22,094 nucleotides of DNA from a virus: positions 1 to 22,094 of the IMG/VR virus record IMGVR_UViG_3300042691_035301; one strand, written 5' to 3'. The translations under genes were made by a program, and so were the position numbers. A model generated the notes under the pieces. It saw nothing but the letters and a program-made list of their open reading frames with translations, searched no databases and was not told the origin of the DNA. Positions within the stretch are counted from its first letter, which is position 1; each line of letters begins with the position of its first letter. Positions 1 to 5,247 of this stretch are shown here, in pieces.

Positions 1-2
1 CG

Positions 3-674
3 ATGAACGTCCGCAAGCTGCTGGCCCGGCTCAACCCGTCCACGCTCAACCTGAGCGGCGCCGGCCGCGGTGCGGGCGACGTGTCCTCGCAGGACATCGC
101 CGCCGCGCTCGGCTTCGTGCCGGGGGGCCTCGGCCGCGAGGTGCTGTGCCACCTGTGGTGGCCGCTGGGCGCCATCCTCAAGCCCACGGAACTGCTGCGC
201 GAGATCGCGCTCATCCAGTCCCGAGAACACGCGCGCCTCGCCGCCGCGCTCAAGGCCGCCACCGACCAACTGGTCGACCTCGAGCTGCGCTACTACTGCA
301 GCCGCATCCCCGGCCCCGAACTGCGCGGCGAGATCCACACCGCTACCCGCGAGCGCGACAGCGCCCGCGAGCGCTGCTGGAGCTACCACCCGGAAGTCTA
401 TGCGCGCATCGGCCACGCCGTGCTGGCCGAGATGGCCGGCACCACCCTGTGTCCGTCCTGCCACGGCGACGGCTGCGCACACTGCGATGGCACCGGCGCC
501 GTGCCCATCAGCGCGCGCCAGCGCGCCGAGGCCATCGGCCGCGACGAGGCCGCCTTCCGCAAGCGCTGGGCGCGCGTCTACGAGTTCACCTATCGACGGC
601 TGCGCGACGCCGAGCAGGGCGCGGCGCGAGCCTTGGCGAAGGCCTTGCGGAATGACCAGGAGCGTGCAGCGTGA
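3..674 (+). CDS. Q-type late antiterminator-like zinc-finger protein
   Basis: Probable late-gene transcription antiterminator that lets RNA polymerase read through terminators in the late operon. The 223-residue product has a DnaJ-like zinc knuckle at residues 150-165 (CPSCHGDGCAHCDGTG; ligands C150, C153, C158, C161), followed by a basic helical C-terminus (about 183-218) rich in Arg. The N-terminus (NPSTLNLSGAG then SSQDIAAALGFV) resembles small proteins found at the end of the early region in phages of high-GC proteobacteria. A zinc finger plus basic helix just before the lysis genes is the usual arrangement of lambda-Q-like proteins. The call rests on this architecture and position, not on an alignment. 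The ATG lies two bases from the window edge, so a longer N-terminus cannot be excluded. A generic zinc-finger DNA-binding protein is the alternative. Confidence 0.55.
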   Translation: MNVRKLLARLNPSTLNLSGAGRGAGDVSSQDIAAALGFVPGGLGREVLCHLWWPLGAILKPTELLREIALIQSREHARLAAALKAATDQLVDLELRYYCSRIPGPELRGEIHTATRERDSARERCWSYHPEVYARIGHAVLAEMAGTTLCPSCHGDGCAHCDGTGAVPISARQRAEAIGRDEAAFRKRWARVYEFTYRRLRDAEQGAARALAKALRNDQERAA

Positions 675-726
675 TGCGCTCGCTGCGGACTTTCTCTGCC
701 CGCAACCCTGACCCTACGGTGCCACC

Positions 727-1068
727 ATGACCGAGACCGACCCCAACGGTCTGGCCGCGCACGTGCCCGGGGCGAAACTCGACCGCGGCAAGGTGCGCGC
801 CGGCCTGTGCATCGATGGCTTCGCGCACGCGCTGTGGGAGGTCTCGCGCGTCACCACGTTCGGCGCGGACAAGTACACCCCGCGCGGCTGGCTCAGCGTG
901 GCCGACGGCGTCGAGCGCTACACCGACGCGCTGCACCGCCACCTGCTCGCTGAGGCCAAGGGCGAGCCGGTCGACCGCGACTCGCAACTGCGCCACGCCG
1001 CGCATGCCGCGTGGAACGCGCTGGCCCGGCTGGAACTGATGCTGCGCGCCGAGCTGCCGGACTACTGA
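727..1068 (+). CDS. dATP/dGTP diphosphohydrolase-like protein (DUF5664, MazZ-type N-domain)
   Basis: A 113-residue cytoplasmic protein matching the small all-alpha nucleotide diphosphohydrolase-like domain found in many phages (DUF5664, dATP/dGTP diphosphohydrolase N-terminal domain). Visible family features: KLDRGKVRAGL near residue 17, FGADKYTPRGW near 48-58, RYTDALHRHLL near 67-77, and the C-terminal LRHAAHAAWNALARLEL near 90-106, with conserved His, Asp and Asn positions for metal and substrate. The family is thought to remodel purine dNTP pools; in phages with 2-aminoadenine DNA the related MazZ removes dATP/dGTP. No PurZ-like or polymerase gene lies in this window, so a link to modified DNA is not supported. 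The gap from the preceding gene is 52 bases, and no clear Shine-Dalgarno precedes the ATG. Confidence 0.68.
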   Translation: MTETDPNGLAAHVPGAKLDRGKVRAGLCIDGFAHALWEVSRVTTFGADKYTPRGWLSVADGVERYTDALHRHLLAEAKGEPVDRDSQLRHAAHAAWNALARLELMLRAELPDY

Positions 1069-1094
1069 CCATTTGAGCGAGATCGCGCGCAGCG

Positions 1095-1125
1095 AATAGT
1101 GCGGACTTGCCCTGTCCGCACTATT
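1095..1125. promoter_or_regulatory. 12-bp perfect dyad (operator or weak terminator)
   Basis: AATAGTGCGGAC (1095-1106) pairs exactly with GTCCGCACTATT (1114-1125) across a 7-base loop, TTGCCCT. It starts 27 bases after the stop of the diphosphohydrolase gene. Flanking A/T at the stem base gives it some terminator character in both directions, but there is no real T-run. The near-repeat CCTGTCCACACT at 1134-1145 copies part of the right arm, which also suits a protein-binding operator. The function is inferred. Confidence 0.5.
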
Positions 1126-1202
1126 TGGCATAGCCTGTCCACACTGCGGGATTCACGCGCACTCCTCTGCGCGCCGCAGTTTCCCCCGCCCGCGAGCCCG
1201 CG

Positions 1203-1230
1203 CCCTGCGCCGGCCACGACCGGCGCGGGG
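1203..1230. other. GC-rich stem-loop in the leader
   Basis: GCGCCGG (1207-1213) pairs with CCGGCGC (1220-1226) around a 6-base loop, and the stem extends outward through a T-G wobble and three C-G pairs to 1203 and 1230. No T-run follows, so it is not an intrinsic terminator. It may be part of a structured RNA leader. Confidence 0.4.
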
Positions 1231-1415
1231 TCGCTAGGCCACCGAGCGCCATCGGGGCCAGCCGGCACGCGCCCACCGTCGTCGACGGGTCGGCCCGGGT
1301 GGTACGCACAGCCCGACCGCCGGCACTCCAGCGCGGGACCCGGCGGGAGAAGCCACCCACGGCTAGCCGCGGCGCGCCAAAGCCGCGCACCTGTGCCGAC
1401 GTTCACGAATCCGCC

Positions 1416-1436
1416 GTGTCCACGGCGCGTGGACAC
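1416..1436. promoter_or_regulatory. 9-bp dyad just upstream of the first late gene
   Basis: GTGTCCACG (1416-1424) is exactly complementary to CGTGGACAC (1428-1436) with the 3-base centre GCG. It ends 14 bases before the CAGGAG ribosome-binding site of the gene starting at 1464, so it could be an operator or a 5'-UTR hairpin. Its TGTCCAC core recurs in the repeat elements at 1111-1145. Confidence 0.4.
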
Positions 1437-1463
1437 AACCGAAATCTGAACAGGAGCCCGCCC

Positions 1464-1985
1464 GTGTCCGACGCCCTCAAGACGCTGCTGACGGCCCGCC
1501 AAGCCAGCAATGCCGCCTTCGACGCGGCGATCGCCGCGCTGGGCGGCGCCGCCGATGCGGCCCACGACGACCCGCTGACGGCTCCGCTGGGCCCCTACGG
1601 CGAGTGGGGGCCGTCGTGGCTGAAGGCCAAGGCCGACGCGGCCGCCGCCAAGTACCCGAATGGCTTTGGCGAGGGCACGGAGATCGGCCCCGACGGCAAG
1701 CCGCGCATCGCGCAGTTCGCCTGGCCGTCGCACTTCGTCTGGTCCGGCGCACTGGTTCGCACCGACCTGACCGAGCAGCAGCGCCTGACGTTGCTCTACG
1801 CCGACCAGCAGGGCGTCGGGCAGGGCATCCTCAACGCCGGGGCCGACACGCCCGCGTGGCAGCCGTTCATCACCGTCACGCGCGGACCGTGGACGGCGCT
1901 GGTCAACGGCCAGCAGGTGCATGCCGACCTCGACGAGCTGCGCGCCGAGACCGAGCGGTACTTCGCGCGTTACCTGGGGGTCTGA
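1464..1985 (+). CDS. Hypothetical phage protein opening the lysis region
   Basis: A 173-residue protein I do not recognise. I chose the GTG at 1464 because CAGGAG (1451-1456) sits 7 bases upstream; an upstream in-frame ATG at 1299 would add a low-complexity leader that runs through the hairpin region and has no ribosome-binding site. The N-terminus is Ala-rich and helical. The middle is aromatic and Gly/Pro-rich (PLGPYGEWGPSW, FAWPSHFVWSGALV), and the end (DLDELRAETERYFARYLGV) is a helix. There is no signal peptide or membrane segment, which suggests a soluble protein. Its stop is followed one base later by the next GTG, so the two are translationally coupled. Being the first gene after the leader, it may be an early-late or lysis-timing factor, but nothing in the sequence shows this. 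Confidence 0.7.
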   Translation: MSDALKTLLTARQASNAAFDAAIAALGGAADAAHDDPLTAPLGPYGEWGPSWLKAKADAAAAKYPNGFGEGTEIGPDGKPRIAQFAWPSHFVWSGALVRTDLTEQQRLTLLYADQQGVGQGILNAGADTPAWQPFITVTRGPWTALVNGQQVHADLDELRAETERYFARYLGV

Positions 1986-1986
1986 C

Positions 1987-2127
1987 GTGAGCGTCGTCGC
2001 GTTTCTCGTCGGTCTCGTGCTGGGCTTCGCGGGCGGGCTGCTTGTGTCCGTGTCCGAGGACTTGCTCTACCACTGGCGCACGCGTCGGCCGCCGCGCGAC
2101 GATGGCACGGCGGATCGGGACGGCTGA
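1987..2127 (+). CDS. Small single-TM protein (46 aa), possible lysis accessory
   Basis: A 46-residue protein starting at the GTG one base after the previous stop. Residues 2-22 form one hydrophobic segment (VVAFLVGLVLGFAGGLLV), followed by SEDLLYHW and a charged tail (RTRRPPRDDGTADRDG). The basic residues just after the TM suggest N-out/C-in, by the positive-inside rule. The stop is one base before the lysozyme ATG. Small one-TM proteins next to phage lysozymes are often pinholins, antiholins or holin accessories, so this is a lysis candidate, but no specific family is recognised. The frame is open upstream to 1921, but that extension lies inside the previous gene. Confidence 0.55.
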   Translation: MSVVAFLVGLVLGFAGGLLVSVSEDLLYHWRTRRPPRDDGTADRDG

Positions 2128-2128
2128 C

Positions 2129-2794
2129 ATGCGCCGCATCTCCAAAGCCGGCCGCGACCTGATCAAGCGGCACGAGGGCCTGCGCCTGGATGCCTACGTC
2201 GACCCGGTCGGCGTGTGGACGATCGGCTACGGGCACACCGGCCCAGCCGCGCGCAAGGGCAACACGATCACCAAGGAGCGCGCCGACAACCTGCTCACGC
2301 AGGACGTGCGCGAGGCCGAGGCCGCCGTCACGCGGCTGGTCAAGATGCCATTGAGCGACGGCCAGTTCGACGCGCTGGTGTCGTTCGTCTTCAACGTGGG
2401 CGCGGCCGCGTTCGCGCAGTCGACGCTGCTCCGCGAATTGAACGCGGGCCGGTTTGCAGCCGTTCCTGGCCAGCTTCGCCGCTGGGTCTACGGGACGGTC
2501 AGCGGCCAGAAGGTCATCCTGCCCGGCCTCGTCAAACGCCGCAACGACGAAGCGGTGTTGTGGGCATCGGCCAGCGCAATCGAAACGGATGAAACGGCTG
2601 AGGCTGGCGTGATCGCCGAGCCGCCGCCGGCTAATCCGGCCGCCGCGCAATCGGCTGCTGGACTCAGCGTCGGCGGGGTGTTGTCCGTGGTGGGCGCACG
2701 CGCCACGGAATCCGACGCCGCACTCTATGTATTCGTCGGGATCGCGCTGGCGGTTTCGATCTATTTGTGGATCCGCCGGAATAGGGCTGCTTGA
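2129..2794 (+). CDS. GH24 (T4-type) lysozyme with C-terminal membrane anchor
   Basis: Endolysin that cleaves the glycan strand of peptidoglycan during lysis. The catalytic triad of the T4-lysozyme family is in place: E16 (KRHEGLRLDAY), D25 (VDPVG) and T31 (WTIGYGHT), with the 9- and 6-residue spacing of T4 E11/D20/T26. Family signatures follow: SDGQFDALVSFVFNVG and LPGLVKRRNDEAVLW. The GH24 domain fills about residues 1-150. An Ala/Pro linker follows, then a hydrophobic segment near residues 199-215 (LYVFVGIALAVSIYLWI) and the basic end RRNRAA. There is no N-terminal signal or SAR segment, so export would depend on a holin or on this unusual tail anchor. At 221 residues it is longer than a plain GH24 endolysin (about 150-165). 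The ATG at 2129 is chosen because it directly follows the preceding stop. Confidence 0.92.
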   Translation: MRRISKAGRDLIKRHEGLRLDAYVDPVGVWTIGYGHTGPAARKGNTITKERADNLLTQDVREAEAAVTRLVKMPLSDGQFDALVSFVFNVGAAAFAQSTLLRELNAGRFAAVPGQLRRWVYGTVSGQKVILPGLVKRRNDEAVLWASASAIETDETAEAGVIAEPPPANPAAAQSAAGLSVGGVLSVVGARATESDAALYVFVGIALAVSIYLWIRRNRAA

Positions 2795-2795
2795 A

Positions 2796-3116
2796 ATGGC
2801 ACTCGATCCCGCCGAAGCCATGCTAATCGGCCGACTGCAGCAGTCCGTTGAGGGACTGGAGCGCGTCGTCAACGGGCTCAATCATGCGCTGCACGAATTT
2901 CGTGAGGCAGCCAGCGACGAACGCCGCGCCGTCGAATCGCGTATCGCGGCGCTCGAAGCGCGCAACTTGCAGGCGCAGGCGCGAGACGAAGGACACGCGG
3001 CTGGCTACACCACGGGCCAAAAAGCGGGAATCCTGGCCGCTACGATCTTTCTGCTTTACGGCATGAAGGCGACAGCGGTAGACCTATGGGAGCTGGTCCA
3101 GCGGATATTCAGATGA
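2796..3116 (+). CDS. Small coiled-coil membrane protein, holin candidate
   Basis: A 106-residue protein with an amphipathic coiled coil (about residues 12-62, LQQSVEGLERVVNGLNHALHEF onward) and one membrane segment near 76-93 (KAGILAATIFLLYGM), ending VQRIF-R. Its ATG is one base past the lysozyme stop, and its own stop overlaps the next start in an ATGA junction at 3113-3116. The position and size fit a lysis-cassette membrane protein, either a holin/antiholin or a coiled-coil partner of one. It is not clearly a class I or II holin because only one strong TM is seen. Codon use is less G/C-biased than in most of the window. The function is inferred from context. Confidence 0.65.
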   Translation: MALDPAEAMLIGRLQQSVEGLERVVNGLNHALHEFREAASDERRAVESRIAALEARNLQAQARDEGHAAGYTTGQKAGILAATIFLLYGMKATAVDLWELVQRIFR

Positions 3117-3478
3117 CGCCGGACGATGTGCATCGGCTTTCGGATGCCGTTGCCGAGATGACCGGCGAAATCAGTGCCGCCGCAAATCGGATGCGGCTCG
3201 GGTTGTCATCCCCTGTTGCAACCACCCAAGCCACGGCGCAGGTCTGGACAGGCGCAACCGCGGTGTCCTGGGCGGTGGGCATTGTCGGGGTGTTTGCGAT
3301 AGTCGTCGCTGTTGCGGCGGTGTTTGTGGTTGAGGCATACCGACAAGCTGACGCGCGTGTAGCGGCTGAGCGGCACGCGATGCAAACCGAGAAAAACGAA
3401 AACCTCACGGATCGCGTGGCGGTTTTGGAACGGATCATCGCGCGCATGGAGCGCGAACAACAGCCATTGAGGAGATGA
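3113..3478 (+). CDS. Small membrane protein with TM and C-terminal coiled coil, second holin candidate
   Basis: A 121-residue protein. The ATG at 3113 is chosen because it forms an ATGA overlap with the previous stop; an in-frame ATG at 3086 would need a deeper overlap. Residues 1-45 are polar and helical. Residues 51-73 are one long membrane segment (VSWAVGIVGVFAIVVAVAAVF), followed by a charged coiled coil to the end (LTDRVAVLERIIARMEREQQ). Its layout mirrors that of the preceding protein in reverse, with the coil after rather than before the TM, so the two could associate. The likely role is holin or antiholin in inner-membrane permeabilisation. The closest-known family is not recognised. 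Confidence 0.65.
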   Translation: MTPDDVHRLSDAVAEMTGEISAAANRMRLGLSSPVATTQATAQVWTGATAVSWAVGIVGVFAIVVAVAAVFVVEAYRQADARVAAERHAMQTEKNENLTDRVAVLERIIARMEREQQPLRR

Positions 3479-3481
3479 GTT

Positions 3482-3709
3482 ATGGCCGACGCAGCATGTG
3501 CGGAAGAAGAAGAGGCTCTCAAGCGCGTGCTCACGCGCACCACGGATCTGCTCGCCACAGTGCGGCGCATCGAAGCCGGCGAAATCGATGTGGATCGCGG
3601 TGCCATCCTGAAATCTCGCGACGACGTGCTGCACGCGCTGCGGCATTTGGACTGTGCGGACACAGTGATCTGCCGATCGATCCTTAGCTGCCGCGGCTGT
3701 CCTCAGTAA
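3482..3709 (+). CDS. Small soluble cysteine-containing protein (75 aa)
   Basis: A 75-residue protein with a strong GAGGAG ribosome-binding site (3469-3474) 7 bases before the ATG. It is mostly helical and charged (EEEEALKRVLTRTTDLLATVRRIEAGEID), then has a C-terminal cluster of four cysteines (LDCADTVICRSILSCRGCPQ), with one more Cys at residue 6. There is no TM or signal peptide. The Cys pattern could bind a metal or make disulfides, but the spacing does not match a standard zinc finger. It sits between the holin candidates and the spanins. I do not recognise a family and assign no function. Confidence 0.6.
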   Translation: MADAACAEEEEALKRVLTRTTDLLATVRRIEAGEIDVDRGAILKSRDDVLHALRHLDCADTVICRSILSCRGCPQ

Positions 3710-3756
3710 TCGTTGAGACCGGAGAACGGCGCGCGCAAGGTTAAGGAATCACGCCT

Positions 3757-4185
3757 GTGCTTACTGCGATCCTGACCCGCCTCGCCGGCGTCGCCTCGCC
3801 GCTGCTAGGCAAGGCCGTACTCGGATTGGGTACGACCGTGCTCATTCTGGCAACGGCCCTGTACGTCCAGACCTGGCGCCTCGGCGAACTGCAGGACGAC
3901 GTCGCGCTGCACGAGGCGCAGGCCCAAGCCGCCGCGGCATCCGCCAAGGCGCTGGTGGACGTGCTTAACGCCGAGCGCGCCGCGGCCGACCAGGCCACGC
4001 AGGACGCCATCGCCGAGGCCCTGGCCAGCCGGCCCGCCGAGGTTCGCACCATCACGCGCACCGTGGAGCGAATAGCCCGTGAAGACCCGACTTTCGCTGC
4101 TGCTGTGCGCCCTGCTGAGCTTGCCGCTCTCCGGGTGCGCCAGCTTCGGGAAGTGGACGCAGCTAACGGCCATCGACTGCCCTGA
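3757..4185 (+). CDS. Rz-like inner-membrane spanin (i-spanin)
   Basis: Spanins fuse the inner and outer membranes at the last step of Gram-negative phage lysis. This 142-residue protein has one N-terminal membrane segment (about residues 18-37, GKAVLGLGTTVLILATALYV) and then a long periplasmic coiled coil (about 40-100, Ala/Gln/Glu-rich), the classic N-in/C-out Rz plan. The GTG start is supported by AAGGAA at 3743-3748, 8 bases upstream. Family sequence conservation among Rz proteins is poor, so the call depends on topology, length (lambda Rz is 153) and above all on the lipoprotein gene that overlaps its end in the +1 frame. Confidence 0.8.
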   Translation: MLTAILTRLAGVASPLLGKAVLGLGTTVLILATALYVQTWRLGELQDDVALHEAQAQAAAASAKALVDVLNAERAAADQATQDAIAEALASRPAEVRTITRTVERIAREDPTFAAAVRPAELAALRVRQLREVDAANGHRLP

Positions 4186-4363
4186 CGACGCTTTCATGCC
4201 CGGCGACCCGATGGTCTACAGCGACGCCACCGACCTCGTCACCACCGAGGTTGAGGACGCCGAGAACCGACACCGCACCTACGTGCTGGCCCTGCGCTAC
4301 AAGCTCGCGCGCGGCTGCCTGACCCGAGCCGAGCAGGCCGGCTACATCCGCCGCGTGAACTGA
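4079..4363 (+). CDS. Rz1-like outer-membrane lipoprotein (o-spanin)
   Basis: A 94-residue lipoprotein starting at a GTG inside the i-spanin gene, in the +1 frame, and overlapping it by 107 bases. The signal peptide MKTRLSLLLCALLSLPLSGC carries a lipobox (LSGC, lipidated C20). The mature chain would be 75 residues, longer than lambda Rz1 (40), and it lacks the usual proline-rich stretch; instead it has a Thr/Asp/Glu-rich segment (VYSDATDLVTTEVEDAENRH) and a helical tail. Two extra Cys (near 34 and 80) could bridge. The overlapping, out-of-frame lipoprotein is the diagnostic feature of a two-component spanin. Lipidation places it in the outer membrane, facing the i-spanin in the periplasm. Confidence 0.8.
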   Translation: MKTRLSLLLCALLSLPLSGCASFGKWTQLTAIDCPDDAFMPGDPMVYSDATDLVTTEVEDAENRHRTYVLALRYKLARGCLTRAEQAGYIRRVN

Positions 4364-4367
4364 CATC

Positions 4368-4787
4368 ATGCCGAGCCTCATTTACAACCGCGGCATCGAG
4401 GCCGCGGCCCGCGGCACGATCGACTTCGACACCGACACCTTCCGCGTGCTGCTGACGACGGCGTCGTACACCGAAAACAAGGACACGCACGATTTCCGCG
4501 ACGACGTGACCAACGAGGTCGCCGCCGGCGGCGGCTACAGCAGCGGCGGCAACGTGGTCACCGTCACGGTCACCCGCGACGACGCGAACGACCGCGTCGA
4601 CATCAGCCTAGGCGGCACCACCTGGCCCACCAGCACCATCACCGCGCGCAAGGCCGTCTACTACAAGTCGCGCGGCGGCGCCGCGAGCGCCGACGAGCTG
4701 ATCGCCGTCATCGACTTCGGGACCGACGTGATCAGCAGCGGCGCCACCTTCACGCTCACCGGCTCAACGCTTCGGATCCAGAACTGA
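4368..4787 (+). CDS. Phage virion-associated protein of the LIYNRGIEAAARG type
   Basis: A 139-residue, beta-rich protein. Its opening (SLIYNRGIEAAARGTIDFDTDTFRVLLTTASYT) and the pattern DFRDDVTNEVAAGGGYSSGGNVV followed by W and Y strands match a small family common in siphophage structural regions: an LYN(K/R)G start, D-TDT-(F/I)-(R/K)-V-L, then a (T/S)GxGY(T/S)-GG block. Members are annotated as structural or accessory proteins; the exact position in the virion is unknown. The ATG is 4 bases after the spanin stop. It begins a block of virion accessory genes placed between lysis and head genes. Confidence 0.65.
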   Translation: MPSLIYNRGIEAAARGTIDFDTDTFRVLLTTASYTENKDTHDFRDDVTNEVAAGGGYSSGGNVVTVTVTRDDANDRVDISLGGTTWPTSTITARKAVYYKSRGGAASADELIAVIDFGTDVISSGATFTLTGSTLRIQN

Positions 4788-4788
4788 C

Positions 4789-5235
4789 ATGGCCGACGAC
4801 GTTACTCTTCCAGCAACTGGCGAAGTTGTAGCCACCGACGACATTGGCGGAAGGCAATTCCAGCTTGTCAAGATGGTGCATGGTGCCGATGGTATCGCGC
4901 ACCTAACTTCGAACGGCAATCCACTCCCGACAGAAGAAAAAGGCGAGCTGGTAGAAGCAATTGAGGCGCTGCGCTTTGCCGTGCAGTCGCTGACGCGTTC
5001 TATCGGATTCGCGCTGCCGTCCACGCAGGGCTGGCCGATCATGGAAGTCCGCCAACCCACGGCGGCAAACCTCAACGTGACGCTCGCCTCGACCACGATT
5101 TCGAGCGGCACGGTGACGACCGTCTCGACGCTCACGAACCAGTCGCAGCAGGGCGGCCTCGCAACCAACGACTACATCCCGACGCTCATGCGCATGGGCG
5201 CAGACAATCTGCGCCGCAACATCTCCGTCACCTAA
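4789..5235 (+). CDS. Small phage structural protein (MADDVTLPATG family)
   Basis: A 148-residue protein with the start MADDVTLPATGEVVATDDIGG followed by FQLVKMVHGADG, a hallmark of a widespread small phage protein often encoded with tail-fibre or capsid-decoration genes. A central helix (EKGELVEAIEALRFAVQSLTR) is followed by a Thr/Ser-rich beta stretch and a polar end (DNLRRNISVT). There is no signal or TM. The first 60 codons are visibly less G/C-biased than the rest, which suggests a mosaic joint inside the gene. It probably forms part of the virion surface or a fibre base. The family resemblance is from memory of the motif, so placement in the particle is uncertain. Confidence 0.62.
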   Translation: MADDVTLPATGEVVATDDIGGRQFQLVKMVHGADGIAHLTSNGNPLPTEEKGELVEAIEALRFAVQSLTRSIGFALPSTQGWPIMEVRQPTAANLNVTLASTTISSGTVTTVSTLTNQSQQGGLATNDYIPTLMRMGADNLRRNISVT

Positions 5236-5247
5236 CTTCCTACGACG

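Larger units (their letters stand above)
1069..1463. other. Gene-free, hairpin-rich leader between early and lysis genes
   Basis: About 395 bases without a convincing gene. Frames that stay open here give Arg/Pro/Ser-rich translations typical of non-coding GC-rich DNA. The stretch holds three good stem-loops (1095-1125, 1203-1230, 1416-1436) and a near-direct repeat, CCTGTCCGCACT at 1111-1122 and CCTGTCCACACT at 1134-1145, spaced 23 bases. It lies just downstream of a Q-like antiterminator and upstream of the lysis genes. That is the place where lambdoid phages keep the late promoter and antitermination target, so a regulatory leader is the favoured reading. A small RNA is possible but not shown. 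Confidence 0.5.

Noticed and set aside
727-1068. Evidence for a 2-aminoadenine (Z) genome
   Set aside because: Only the diphosphohydrolase-like gene is present in the window; no PurZ or DatZ-like gene is seen, and the family also occurs in phages with normal DNA.
1107-1134. Firm call of a sigma-70 promoter (TTGCCC / CATAGC)
   Set aside because: Both hexamers match the consensus poorly and spacing is 16; kept only as a hint within the leader finding.
1099-1449. Possible genes in the leader region on either strand
   Set aside because: Products are Pro/Arg/Ser-rich, have no ribosome-binding sites, and overlap exact dyads. Non-coding is more likely.
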